Source: Desulfobacula sp.
GTDB lineage: Bacteria; Desulfobacterota; Desulfobacteria; Desulfobacterales; Desulfobacteraceae
Length of the DNA: 5,801 nucleotides
Assembly: GCA_011390085.1 (NCBI GenBank)
Contig: JAABTB010000162.1
Span: forward strand, 1 to 5,801
Direction: 5' to 3'
Position numbers and translations under genes: made by a program. Below are positions 1 through 5,801 of the stretch, one piece after another; the first letter of the stretch is position 1; each line of letters begins with the position of its first letter. Below the pieces are notes generated by a model. The model worked only from the letters and a program-made list of their open reading frames with translations. It did not search any database and was not told the DNA's origin.

Positions 1-292
<292 letters not shown>

Positions 293-312
293 TCTGAAAG
301 GAGAAGAATAAA

Positions 313-1743
313 ATGAGAAAAATAGCGATGATGATCGTGTGTTTGGTATTTTCCCTTTCTCTTGCCTATGCAGGAGACGAAGCCCCTTCTGAAATTCCGA
401 CTCCGGAATCCAATAAGGCTGCCATTGAATTGGTTCAGACCCATGCAGATTATGTCTGGACTCTGGTGGCTGCTGCTCTGGTGTTTTTTATGCAGGCCGG
501 TTTTGCCATGGTTGAGACAGGGTTTACCCGGGCGAAAAATGCGGTCAATATCATGATGAAAAATTTAATGGATTTTTCAATGGGGTCCATTGCATATTGG
601 GCTGTTGGATTTGGATTGATGTTTGGGGTTTCAAAAACCGGTTTCTTTGGAACAACCGGATTCTTTTTAAGCGATTTCAAAGTCGGCGGGGATCCATGGG
701 TTCTGGCATTCTGGATGTTTCAGGTCGTCTTTGCCGCCACTGCTTCAACCATTGTTTCCGGTGCCATGGCCGAGAGAACAAAATTTTCCGGATATCTGAT
801 CTATTCCGTGTTTATTTCCGCCTTGATTTATCCGATTTTCGGAAGCTGGGCATGGGGAAGCCTTTTTAACGGGGGAGGCTGGCTGGAGAAATTGGGGTTT
901 ATCGATTTCGCAGGCTCAACCGTTGTCCATTCCGTGGGCGGCTGGTGTGCTTTAGCCGGTGCCATGGTGTTAGGCCCCCGTCTTGGAAAATATACCAGGG
1001 ACGGAAAAGTAAAACCCATCCTGGGTCATAATATCCCCTTGGCAGCCATAGGGGTTTTCATCCTCTGGCTGGGCTGGTTCGGGTTTAATCCGGGGTCAAC
1101 AACAGCAGCCAATAAGGATACGGCCATGATTTTTGTAAATACAAATCTTGCCGCCGCAGCAGGGGCCATTGTGGCTATGATGGTGTCCTGGTTCAAATTC
1201 GGCAAACCAGAAGTGGGCATGAGTTTGAACGGTGCCCTGGCCGGGCTTGTGGGAATTACGGCCGGGTGTGCCAATGTAACACCCACCAGTTCAATTATGA
1301 TCGGCGCCATGGCAGGTGTGCTGGTTGTTTTTTCAGTCTTGTTTTTTGACAAGGTAAAGATTGATGATCCTGTGGGTGCCATATCCGTTCATGGGGTCTG
1401 CGGCGCCTGGGGGACTCTTGCAGCCGGACTTTTCAATATGAGCGGTCTGTCGTTCAAGATCGTAGCGGTTCAGTTGACCGGGATCGTATCCTGTTTTGTC
1501 TGGACCTTTCCCCTGGCCTATCTACTTTTCAAAACCATTGATGCCACCATGGGCTTACGGGTATCCCGGGAGGAAGAACTCGAGGGTCTGGATGCTGCGG
1601 AACACGGCGGAAATGCCTACCCGGATTTTACCACCATTAACCATGGCACCATGGGGTTTGCAGGTGGACCCGGGCCTAAAAACCATGAGACTGAACCGGC
1701 CTTTGCCTCCGGAAAGCTGGTCAATAAGGTAGAGATGACCTAA
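313..1743 (+). CDS. amtB: Ammonium transporter AmtB
   Basis: This is a 476-residue Amt/Mep/Rh-family inner-membrane ammonium channel, a trimer with about 11 membrane helices. Residues 1-20 look like a cleavable signal peptide (Arg2/Lys3, hydrophobic core, AYA before the mature end). Pore residues are in place: the first twin His in DFAGSTVVHS (Asp198, His206), the second in ISVHGVCG (His360), Phe140 in the FAATAS segment, Trp181, and WFGFNPGS (Phe258, Ser262). The cytoplasmic tail carries GLRVSREEELEGLD (414-427) and HGGNAY, the conserved region that senses GlnK. A further ~40 residues after NAY are absent from E. coli AmtB. The ATG has AAGGAG 9 bases upstream, and the gene sits 20 bases after the PII gene, so the two are probably cotranscribed. 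The loop before the first His is a few residues longer than in E. coli. It lacks the kinase or cyclase fusions seen in some Amt sensors, so it is a plain transporter. Confidence 0.97.
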   Translation: MRKIAMMIVCLVFSLSLAYAGDEAPSEIPTPESNKAAIELVQTHADYVWTLVAAALVFFMQAGFAMVETGFTRAKNAVNIMMKNLMDFSMGSIAYWAVGFGLMFGVSKTGFFGTTGFFLSDFKVGGDPWVLAFWMFQVVFAATASTIVSGAMAERTKFSGYLIYSVFISALIYPIFGSWAWGSLFNGGGWLEKLGFIDFAGSTVVHSVGGWCALAGAMVLGPRLGKYTRDGKVKPILGHNIPLAAIGVFILWLGWFGFNPGSTTAANKDTAMIFVNTNLAAAAGAIVAMMVSWFKFGKPEVGMSLNGALAGLVGITAGCANVTPTSSIMIGAMAGVLVVFSVLFFDKVKIDDPVGAISVHGVCGAWGTLAAGLFNMSGLSFKIVAVQLTGIVSCFVWTFPLAYLLFKTIDATMGLRVSREEELEGLDAAEHGGNAYPDFTTINHGTMGFAGGPGPKNHETEPAFASGKLVNKVEMT

Positions 1744-1770
1744 ACTCTGAAAATAAGGAAAGGAGATTTA

Positions 1771-1816
1771 AAAACCTGCCGCATCATTTATTTGAAGTGG
1801 CAGGTTTTCTTTTTTC
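1771..1816 (+). terminator. Rho-independent terminator after amtB
   Basis: A 12-pair stem (1771-1782 with 1797-1808, one G-T wobble, otherwise perfect) encloses a 14-base loop. It is followed by a T-rich run, TTTTCTTTTTTC, that includes the 3' arm's terminal Ts. A-rich sequence precedes the stem. It lies 27 bases after the amtB stop and should end the glnK-amtB transcript. The permease gene begins 37 bases further on. Confidence 0.9.
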
Positions 1817-1827
1817 ATGATAATCTT

Positions 1828-1846
1828 GCCCTTAAACCATAAGGGC
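1828..1846 (+). promoter_or_regulatory. Hairpin sequestering the ribosome binding site of the first permease gene
   Basis: GCCCTTA (1828-1834) is a perfect reverse complement of TAAGGGC (1840-1846), with a 5-base loop AACCA. The 3' arm contains AAGGG (1841-1845), the only Shine-Dalgarno-like sequence at a suitable distance (7 bases) from the ATG at 1853. Folding would therefore hide the ribosome binding site. The symmetry is directly visible; a regulatory role is inference. Confidence 0.5.
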
Positions 1847-1852
1847 TCGTTC

Positions 1853-2626
1853 ATGAAGCGTGTAAAAAAGGCTATCAAACCTTTTCTTTTTATTTTTGCA
1901 ATGGCGCTGATCCTCATTATCGGTTATCGGAATCTTGAGTATAACTGGCAGTGGTACAGGGTCAAACCCTATCTGTTTATCTTTGAAAACGGCCGGTTTA
2001 TAAAAGGAGCCTTGCTGGAAGGGCTTTGGGTCACTCTCAAAATTTCTTTCATAGGACTGTTTCTTTCTCTTTTCCTGGGGCTTTTATCAGCTTTGGCCAG
2101 GCTATCCGCTTCTCCGGTGCTCAGGCTTCTGGCCTGGATCTATGTTGAAACCATAAGAAATACACCGCTGCTGATCCAGATTTTTGTCATGTATTTTGTT
2201 ATTTCGCCGGTATTGGATATATCCGCTTTCCTGTCCGCAGTCATTGCATTGAGCCTGTTTGAAGGGGCCTATTCATCGGAGATCATCCGGTCCGGGGTGG
2301 TGAATATTCCAAAGGGGCAACATGAAGCCGCTCAAACTCTCGGTCTGTCTGTTTTTGCAACCTATATCAAGGTCATCCTTCCCCAGATGCTCCGGCAGAC
2401 ACTGCCTATGCTTGCGGGCCAAAGCGTTTCCTTGATCAAAGATTCGTCCCTGGTCAGCACCATCGCCATTGCCGATCTCACCCATCAAGGGCAAAAAATT
2501 GTTTCTGAAACCTTTTTAAGTTTTGAAATCTGGTTTACCGTAGCATTCTGTTACCTGGTCATTACTGCCGGCCTTTCTTATATTATCCGGCGGGTTGAAC
2601 ATAGATATAAATTTATCACCCCTTAG
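1853..2626 (+). CDS. Polar amino acid ABC transporter, inner-membrane permease (first of two)
   Basis: This is a 257-residue permease of the HisM/GlnP/GltJ family, one half of the membrane channel of an amino acid importer. Helices are apparent near residues 10-25, 62-84, 91-120, 126-142 and 222-245. Family marks are YVETIRNTPLL (97-107), FEGAY (136-140), the EAAxxxG loop that docks the ATPase (Glu158-Gly164, with LPQ at 176-178), and LIKDSSL (194-200). The ATG at 1853 is preferred over an in-frame ATG at 1817: the upstream one abuts the terminator T-run and has no ribosome binding site, whereas 1853 has AAGGG 7 bases upstream and starts a natural membrane anchor (MKRVKKAIK then hydrophobic). 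It heads a three-gene set with the binding protein and the second permease. It is clearly paralogous to the second permease. The substrate cannot be read from the permease. Confidence 0.92.
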   Translation: MKRVKKAIKPFLFIFAMALILIIGYRNLEYNWQWYRVKPYLFIFENGRFIKGALLEGLWVTLKISFIGLFLSLFLGLLSALARLSASPVLRLLAWIYVETIRNTPLLIQIFVMYFVISPVLDISAFLSAVIALSLFEGAYSSEIIRSGVVNIPKGQHEAAQTLGLSVFATYIKVILPQMLRQTLPMLAGQSVSLIKDSSLVSTIAIADLTHQGQKIVSETFLSFEIWFTVAFCYLVITAGLSYIIRRVEHRYKFITP

Positions 2627-2637
2627 CGCGGGGGGAT
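2615..2637 (+). other. GC-rich hairpin over the permease stop codon, upstream of the binding-protein gene
   Basis: ATCACCCC (2615-2622) can pair with GGGGGGAT (2630-2637) with one A-G mismatch, around a 7-base loop. It overlaps the permease stop codon. No T-run follows, so it is not a standard terminator. In ABC operons such intergenic stems can act as mRNA processing or stabilising points that raise binding-protein level; that role here is inference. Confidence 0.35.
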
Positions 2638-2659
2638 CTCTATTGAAAGGGAGGGAAAA

Positions 2660-3454
2660 ATGAAAAAAATTTTAAGTCTGGGTGTTCTGCTGTTCCTGTT
2701 GATGTGCCAGGGTTTATGTGCCCAGGAGAGCCTTATTGAAAAAATCCAGAAAGAGGGCGTGATCCGGGTGGGAATGTCCACCTTTGTGCCCTGGGCCATG
2801 AAAGATAAGCAAGACAATCTCATTGGATTTGAAATCGATGTGGCTAAAAAACTGGCCCAGGATATGGGGGTTAAAATCGAATTTGTACCCACGGCCTGGT
2901 CCGGCATTATCCCGGCCCTTTTGACGGGTAAATTTGATGTCATCATCGGCGGCATGGGTATTACGCCGGAGCGGAATCTGAAAGTGAATTTTACCATTCC
3001 CTATGAATATTCGGGCATGTCCGTGGTGGCCCACAAGGAAAAAGCAAAAGGGTTTTCATCCCTGGCGGATTTTAACAAAAAAGAGGTCCTGATTGCCGTC
3101 CGCATGGGCACTACGGCCGAGCAGGCTACCCGAAAATACATCCCCAATGCGGAACTGAAATTGTTTGAAAACGAAACCCAGGCCCTCCAGGAATTAAACC
3201 TGGGCCGGGTTCATGCCGTGGTTTCTTCTGCGCCCATGCCTGTTTTCCATGCCCTGAAACATCCGGATAAACTATTCGTTCCCCTGAAGGAGAATTTTAC
3301 CCGGGAACCCATCGGTTTTGCCTTGAGAAAGGGAGATCATGATGCTTTGAATTTTTTTAACAATTGGATTCTGGGCATGGAAGCCCAGGGATTTTTAAAA
3401 GAGAGAACCGAGTATTGGTTTGAATCCGATCAATGGGAAACCCTTGTCCAATAA
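2660..3454 (+). CDS. Periplasmic amino-acid-type solute-binding protein (SBP family 3)
   Basis: This is a 264-residue extracytoplasmic receptor that would deliver solute to the flanking permeases. Residues 1-21 form a Sec signal peptide (MKK, hydrophobic core, probable cut after LCA). Cys16 and Cys20 are not in good lipoboxes, so it should be soluble in the periplasm. GFEIDVAKKLAQDM (56-69) fits the family 3 signature. WSGIIPALLTGKFD (80-93), ITPER with Arg105 (the Arg that holds the ligand carboxylate in HisJ) and GTTAEQ (150-155) are present. Oddly, where relatives have GRxDAVxxD, this protein has GRVHAVVSS (182-190). The Asp that normally holds the alpha-amino group is Ser190, and the preceding Asp is His185. 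Family and role are secure; the ligand is uncertain and may not be an ordinary alpha-amino acid. The ATG at 2660 has AGGGAGGG 4 bases upstream, one of the best ribosome binding sites in the window, consistent with the need for excess receptor. Confidence 0.93.
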   Translation: MKKILSLGVLLFLLMCQGLCAQESLIEKIQKEGVIRVGMSTFVPWAMKDKQDNLIGFEIDVAKKLAQDMGVKIEFVPTAWSGIIPALLTGKFDVIIGGMGITPERNLKVNFTIPYEYSGMSVVAHKEKAKGFSSLADFNKKEVLIAVRMGTTAEQATRKYIPNAELKLFENETQALQELNLGRVHAVVSSAPMPVFHALKHPDKLFVPLKENFTREPIGFALRKGDHDALNFFNNWILGMEAQGFLKERTEYWFESDQWETLVQ

Positions 3455-4328
3455 AAAACCCTTAAAATTTACCCTCGTGGATATGGTGGCCATCATGCTT
3501 ACGATTGCCGCCATATCGATTTTTGTGTCGCGGATGAACCATATCCTGGACTACCATTGGGTATGGGGCCGGATTCCTTCCTATTTTTTTTTCTGGGACA
3601 AGACAACCGGAGAACTCAAGGCCAATATCCTGGCAAAAGGGTTTGCCACAACGGTGAAACTCAGCATCTGGGCCATGGTTTTCGGTTTTCTGCTGGGAAC
3701 CATCTCCGGGGTCATGGGGGCTAGGGGATCATGGGGGCAAAGGCTGGTCAGCAGAATTTATGTTGAAACCATCCGGAATATCCCTTCCCTGGTCCTTCTG
3801 ATCATTTTTTATTATTTTGTATCCAGCCGGTTTCTGGATGCCCTGGGTCTGGACCAATATCTGAGGGAGGCCCCGGTATGGATTCAGCAGGTCTCCGGGT
3901 TCCTTCTGACGGGGCCGGACCGGATAAATGCCTTTATGTCTGCCGGGATTGCTTTAGGCCTCTATGAGGGGGCGTATATATCGGAGATCGTCCGGGGGGG
4001 AATCAATTCCATATCCAAAGGGCAGTGGGAAGCCGGCCGATCCATTGGATTGTCCCGAAAAAATATTTTCCTGCTGATCGTTTTTCCCCAAACCTTCAGA
4101 AAAGTCGCTTTCCCTCTTGCAGGCCAGCTCATTTCCGCCATTAAGGATTCCTCCATTGTCTCCGTCATTTCAATCCAGGAATTGACCTTCCAGGGCATGG
4201 AACTCATGAACGTGACCTTTCTAACCTTTGAAATCTGGATTACCGTAGCGGTTCTGTATTTTATCCTGACCTTTCCCCTTTCAAGAATGGTAGCCTTTCT
4301 TGAAAGAAAATATGCCTTAAAACAATAA
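3420..4328 (+). CDS. Polar amino acid ABC transporter, inner-membrane permease (second of two)
   Basis: This is a permease of up to 302 residues in the HisQ/GltK family, the probable partner half of the channel. It shares YVETIRN (114-120), YEGAY (182-186), the ATPase-docking loop in the variant form EAGRSIG (204-210, Gly instead of the second Ala), IKDSSIVS (241-248) and FEIWITVA (270-277) with the first permease. Compared with it, there are about 28 extra residues between helices (141-170). No ATG lies near the expected N-terminus. Candidates are TTG at 3420 (35-base overlap with the binding-protein gene, weak GAGAG 14 bases upstream), TTG at 3444 (GGGA close upstream), GTG at 3477 and ATG at 3483, none with a good ribosome binding site. 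The two TTGs keep the KKPLKFTLVD segment. Translational coupling to the upstream gene is likely. The exact start is uncertain; the function is not. Confidence 0.9.
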   Translation: MNPINGKPLSNKKPLKFTLVDMVAIMLTIAAISIFVSRMNHILDYHWVWGRIPSYFFFWDKTTGELKANILAKGFATTVKLSIWAMVFGFLLGTISGVMGARGSWGQRLVSRIYVETIRNIPSLVLLIIFYYFVSSRFLDALGLDQYLREAPVWIQQVSGFLLTGPDRINAFMSAGIALGLYEGAYISEIVRGGINSISKGQWEAGRSIGLSRKNIFLLIVFPQTFRKVAFPLAGQLISAIKDSSIVSVISIQELTFQGMELMNVTFLTFEIWITVAVLYFILTFPLSRMVAFLERKYALKQ

Positions 4329-4332
4329 TCGC

Positions 4333-5439
4333 CTAAAGGATGATGTTTAAGATCCTGCGAAGGGGCTCGGCCGCCCCCCAGAGCAATTGATCCCCCACGG
4401 AAAAGGCTGTGAGATAATCATCCCCCAGGATCATTTTCCGTATACGGCCCACGGGAACCGTCAAAGTGCCGGTTACGGCAGCGGGCGTCAGATCCCTGAG
4501 AGTATCCGCCTTGTTATTGGGAATCACTTTGACCCAGTCGTTGTTTTCGGCCAGCATGGCTTCGATCTCATTCAAGGGCACATTTTTTTTCAGTTTGATG
4601 GTAAAGGCCTGGCTGTGACATCGCATGGAGCCGATCCGGACGCACTGGCCGTCAATGGGGATGGGGTTGCCGGATCTGCCGATAATTTTATTGGTTTCAA
4701 CAAGGCCCTTCCACTCTTCCCTTGTCTGCCCGTTTTCCATGGCCCGGTCAATCCAGGGGATCAGGCTTGCAGCCAGGGGCGCCCCGAAATTGGATACGGG
4801 CATGGCATCGGATCTGACCGTCTCGATGACGGTCCTGTCCAGGTCAAGAATGGCAAAGGCCGGGCTATCGAGGACAGGAGTGGCATTCCTGCCGATAACC
4901 TGCATCTGTCTTACCAGCTCTTCCATGTTTTTGGCCCCTGCTCCGGAGGCCGCCTGATAGGTCATGGAAGTCAGCCATTCCACAAGATCATTCCGGAACA
5001 GACCGCCAAGGGCCATGAGCATGAGGGATACGGTGCAATTGCCGCCGATATAATTTTTGATACCGTCGGACAGGGCATTGTCAATGACCTTGCGGTTCAC
5101 AGGGTCAAGGACGATGATGCTCTGATCGTCCATTCTCAGGGTGGAAGCCGCATCAATCCAGTATCCGGGCCAATTCCTTTCCGTCAGTTTGGGCCGGACG
5201 GCTTCTGTATAGGAACCGCCCTGGCAGGTCAGGATGATATCCATGTCCATGAGGCTATCGATATCATAGGCATCGATGAGCGGAGAGGTTTTCGTTCCCA
5301 CATCCGGGGCTTTCTGCCCCACCTGGGAGGTGGTGAAAAAAACCGGTGTAAATCCTTTGAAATCTTTTTCGGTTATCATCCGCTCCATGAGAACAGATCC
5401 AACCATACCCCGCCAACCGATCATTCCGACTTTTTTCAT
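4333..5439 (-). CDS. asd: Aspartate-semialdehyde dehydrogenase
   Basis: This is a 368-residue cytoplasmic enzyme that reduces beta-aspartyl phosphate to aspartate semialdehyde with NADPH, the common step to lysine/diaminopimelate, threonine and methionine. It aligns almost end to end with the 367-residue E. coli Asd. Visible features are the nucleotide-binding start [15 protein letters not shown], Arg102, the catalytic Cys135 in GGNCTVSLM, Gln162 in YQAASG, Glu241 and Lys244 in EEWKG, Arg268, and His275 in RCHSQAF. The ATG at 5439 is chosen because AAAGGAGAGG (complement of 5446-5455) lies 6 bases upstream and the protein starts [11 protein letters not shown] as in E. coli. An in-frame ATG at 5478 would only add 13 unconserved residues. 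The stop is 4 bases from the end of the convergent permease gene. All catalytic residues are intact. It belongs to the Gram-negative Asd subfamily, not the Gram-positive/archaeal ones. Confidence 0.97.
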   Translation of the reverse strand: MKKVGMIGWRGMVGSVLMERMITEKDFKGFTPVFFTTSQVGQKAPDVGTKTSPLIDAYDIDSLMDMDIILTCQGGSYTEAVRPKLTERNWPGYWIDAASTLRMDDQSIIVLDPVNRKVIDNALSDGIKNYIGGNCTVSLMLMALGGLFRNDLVEWLTSMTYQAASGAGAKNMEELVRQMQVIGRNATPVLDSPAFAILDLDRTVIETVRSDAMPVSNFGAPLAASLIPWIDRAMENGQTREEWKGLVETNKIIGRSGNPIPIDGQCVRIGSMRCHSQAFTIKLKKNVPLNEIEAMLAENNDWVKVIPNNKADTLRDLTPAAVTGTLTVPVGRIRKMILGDDYLTAFSVGDQLLWGAAEPLRRILNIIL

Positions 5440-5457
5440 TATTGTCCTCTCCTTTCC

Positions 5458-5474
5458 CAATCCGTTATGGATTG
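5458..5474. repeat. Short inverted repeat in the asd/ATL intergenic region
   Basis: CAATCC (5458-5463) and GGATTG (5469-5474) are perfect reverse complements around GTTAT. The element sits just upstream of the asd ribosome binding site and overlaps the TTGACA hexamer of the plus-strand promoter candidate. It could be a small operator or an RNA stem in the asd leader. With 6-base arms, chance is possible. Confidence 0.3.
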
Positions 5475-5500
5475 ACAATTTTAAAATACCATTTCAGAAT
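5472..5500 (+). promoter_or_regulatory. Candidate sigma70-type promoter for the ATL gene
   Basis: A perfect -35 hexamer TTGACA (5472-5477) is followed after 17 bases by CAGAAT (5495-5500), a 4-of-6 match to the -10 consensus. The surrounding DNA is AT-rich. Transcription would start near 5507 and give a leader of about 70 bases before the ATL start codon. No comparably good minus-strand promoter for asd was found in the same gap. Confidence 0.45.
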
Positions 5501-5519
5501 AAGTATAAATTTCATACCT

Positions 5520-5557
5520 TTTTTTTTCATAAGATGCCAGTGTTTGATGAAAAAAAA
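5520..5557. repeat. AT-rich 11-base perfect inverted repeat upstream of the ATL gene
   Basis: TTTTTTTTCAT (5520-5530) and ATGAAAAAAAA (5547-5557) are exact reverse complements separated by 16 bases. It lies in the intergenic region, in the predicted leader of the ATL transcript, ending just before the AGAGGGA ribosome binding site. The stem would be almost all A-U pairs. It could be a weak leader hairpin, a regulator site or a poly-A/poly-T DNA-bending element. Confidence 0.45.
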
Positions 5558-5574
5558 TGAGAGGGACTTAGGTG

Positions 5575-5801
5575 ATGTTGACCCGATTTACCCAGGATGC
5601 CTTGCATGTCATTAAGCACATTCCCCATGGAAGGGTGCTGACCTATGGGCGGGTGGCGGCACTTGCCGGGCAACCCGGCGGTGCCAGGCAGATTTCCCGG
5701 ATTCTGCACGCCATGTCAAAGAAATATGACCTTCCCTGGCACCGGGTTATCAATTCCAAGGGCAGGATTTCCCTTGGGCCTTGCCGGGGCCGGGAACTTC
5801 A
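5575..5801 (+). CDS. Alkyltransferase-like protein (ATL), MGMT-fold DNA-damage sensor (3' end cut off by window)
   Basis: The frame is open for 75 codons to the window end. The protein has the DNA-binding fold of O6-methylguanine-DNA methyltransferases: IPHGRVLTYGRVAALAG (16-32) with Tyr24, ARQISRIL (37-44) with Arg38 as the arginine finger, and PWHRVINSKGRIS (54-66). In true methyltransferases the last motif is PCHRV with the alkyl-accepting Cys; here it is Trp55. That substitution defines ATL proteins (E. coli YbaZ, S. pombe Atl1), which bind O6-alkylguanine and hand it to nucleotide excision repair instead of repairing it. The positions match Atl1 Tyr25/Arg39/Trp56 with an offset of one, as recalled. 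There is no room for the extra N-terminal domain of Ogt/Ada. ATG at 5575 is chosen, with AGAGGGA 8 bases upstream; GTG at 5572, one codon earlier, is an alternative. It is divergent from asd. Confidence 0.88.
   Translation, partial: MLTRFTQDALHVIKHIPHGRVLTYGRVAALAGQPGGARQISRILHAMSKKYDLPWHRVINSKGRISLGPCRGREL

Noticed and set aside
1755..1765. Shine-Dalgarno-like AAGGAAAGGAG after the amtB stop
   Set aside because: No start codon follows within a usable distance before the terminator, so no small gene can be supported.
1792..1821. Possible promoter TTGAAG, 18 bases, CATGAT within the amtB terminator
   Set aside because: Only 4 of 6 matches in each box with a non-ideal spacer; the T-run and hairpin explain the sequence better.
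1817..1852. Upstream ATG that would extend the first permease by 12 residues
   Set aside because: It directly follows the terminator T-run, has no ribosome binding site, and the extra residues do not resemble a permease N-terminus.
4387..5475. A 362-codon open frame on the plus strand, antisense to asd
   Set aside because: It is codon-aligned with asd, so it stays open simply because asd avoids TTA, CTA and TCA codons. Its translation has no recognisable domain, and asd is unmistakable.
5440..5478. Upstream ATG that would extend Asd by 13 residues
   Set aside because: The added part contains the strong AAAGGAGAGG ribosome binding site of the start at 5439 and has no counterpart in E. coli Asd.
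5534..5560. Eight-codon frame MPVFDEKK in the ATL leader, possible leader peptide
   Set aside because: No ribosome binding site, and the length is well within chance. The poly-A in it is explained by the inverted repeat.
5527..5709. Sixty-codon minus-strand frame over the ATL start
   Set aside because: It overlaps the clear ATL coding frame antisense and shows no family features.

Overview
The window reads as the chromosome of a Gram-negative bacterium of moderate GC. The AmtB and substrate-binding proteins have Sec signal peptides, the importer is of the periplasmic binding-protein type, and Asd is of the E. coli type. Protein flavour and gene context suggest a deltaproteobacterium (Desulfobacterota, perhaps Desulfobacteraceae). 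That placement is inference from recall, not from a search.

Layout. Positions 1-292 hold the end of a PII signalling protein gene (glnK type). After 20 bases comes amtB (313-1743), the classic glnK-amtB pair for ammonium uptake and its nitrogen-dependent gating. A strong intrinsic terminator (1771-1816) closes that unit. Positions 1853-4328 hold three same-strand genes for a polar amino acid ABC importer, in the order permease, periplasmic binding protein, permease. The binding-protein gene and the second permease gene overlap. No ATPase gene is present in the window. Convergent to these and only 4 bases away is asd (4333-5439, minus strand), the branch-point enzyme of the aspartate family of amino acids. 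A 135-base divergent intergenic region (5440-5574) follows, with a plausible plus-strand promoter and two inverted repeats. The last gene (5575 to beyond the window end) is the start of an alkyltransferase-like protein (ATL), in which the active-site Cys of O6-alkylguanine methyltransferases is replaced by Trp.

How the genes fit together. The first five genes deal with nitrogen acquisition: PII senses nitrogen and energy status and blocks AmtB, and the ABC importer would bring in amino acids or related nitrogen compounds. Asd is biosynthetic. ATL is a DNA-damage recognition protein with no obvious link to the rest.

No wholly new system is evident. The points most worth a second look are: the binding protein, in which the Asp that normally holds the ligand alpha-amino group aligns to Ser; the missing ATPase; a hairpin that would hide the ribosome binding site of the first permease; and symmetric elements upstream of the ATL gene. 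Every gap between genes is shorter than 300 bases and each is described in the entries.
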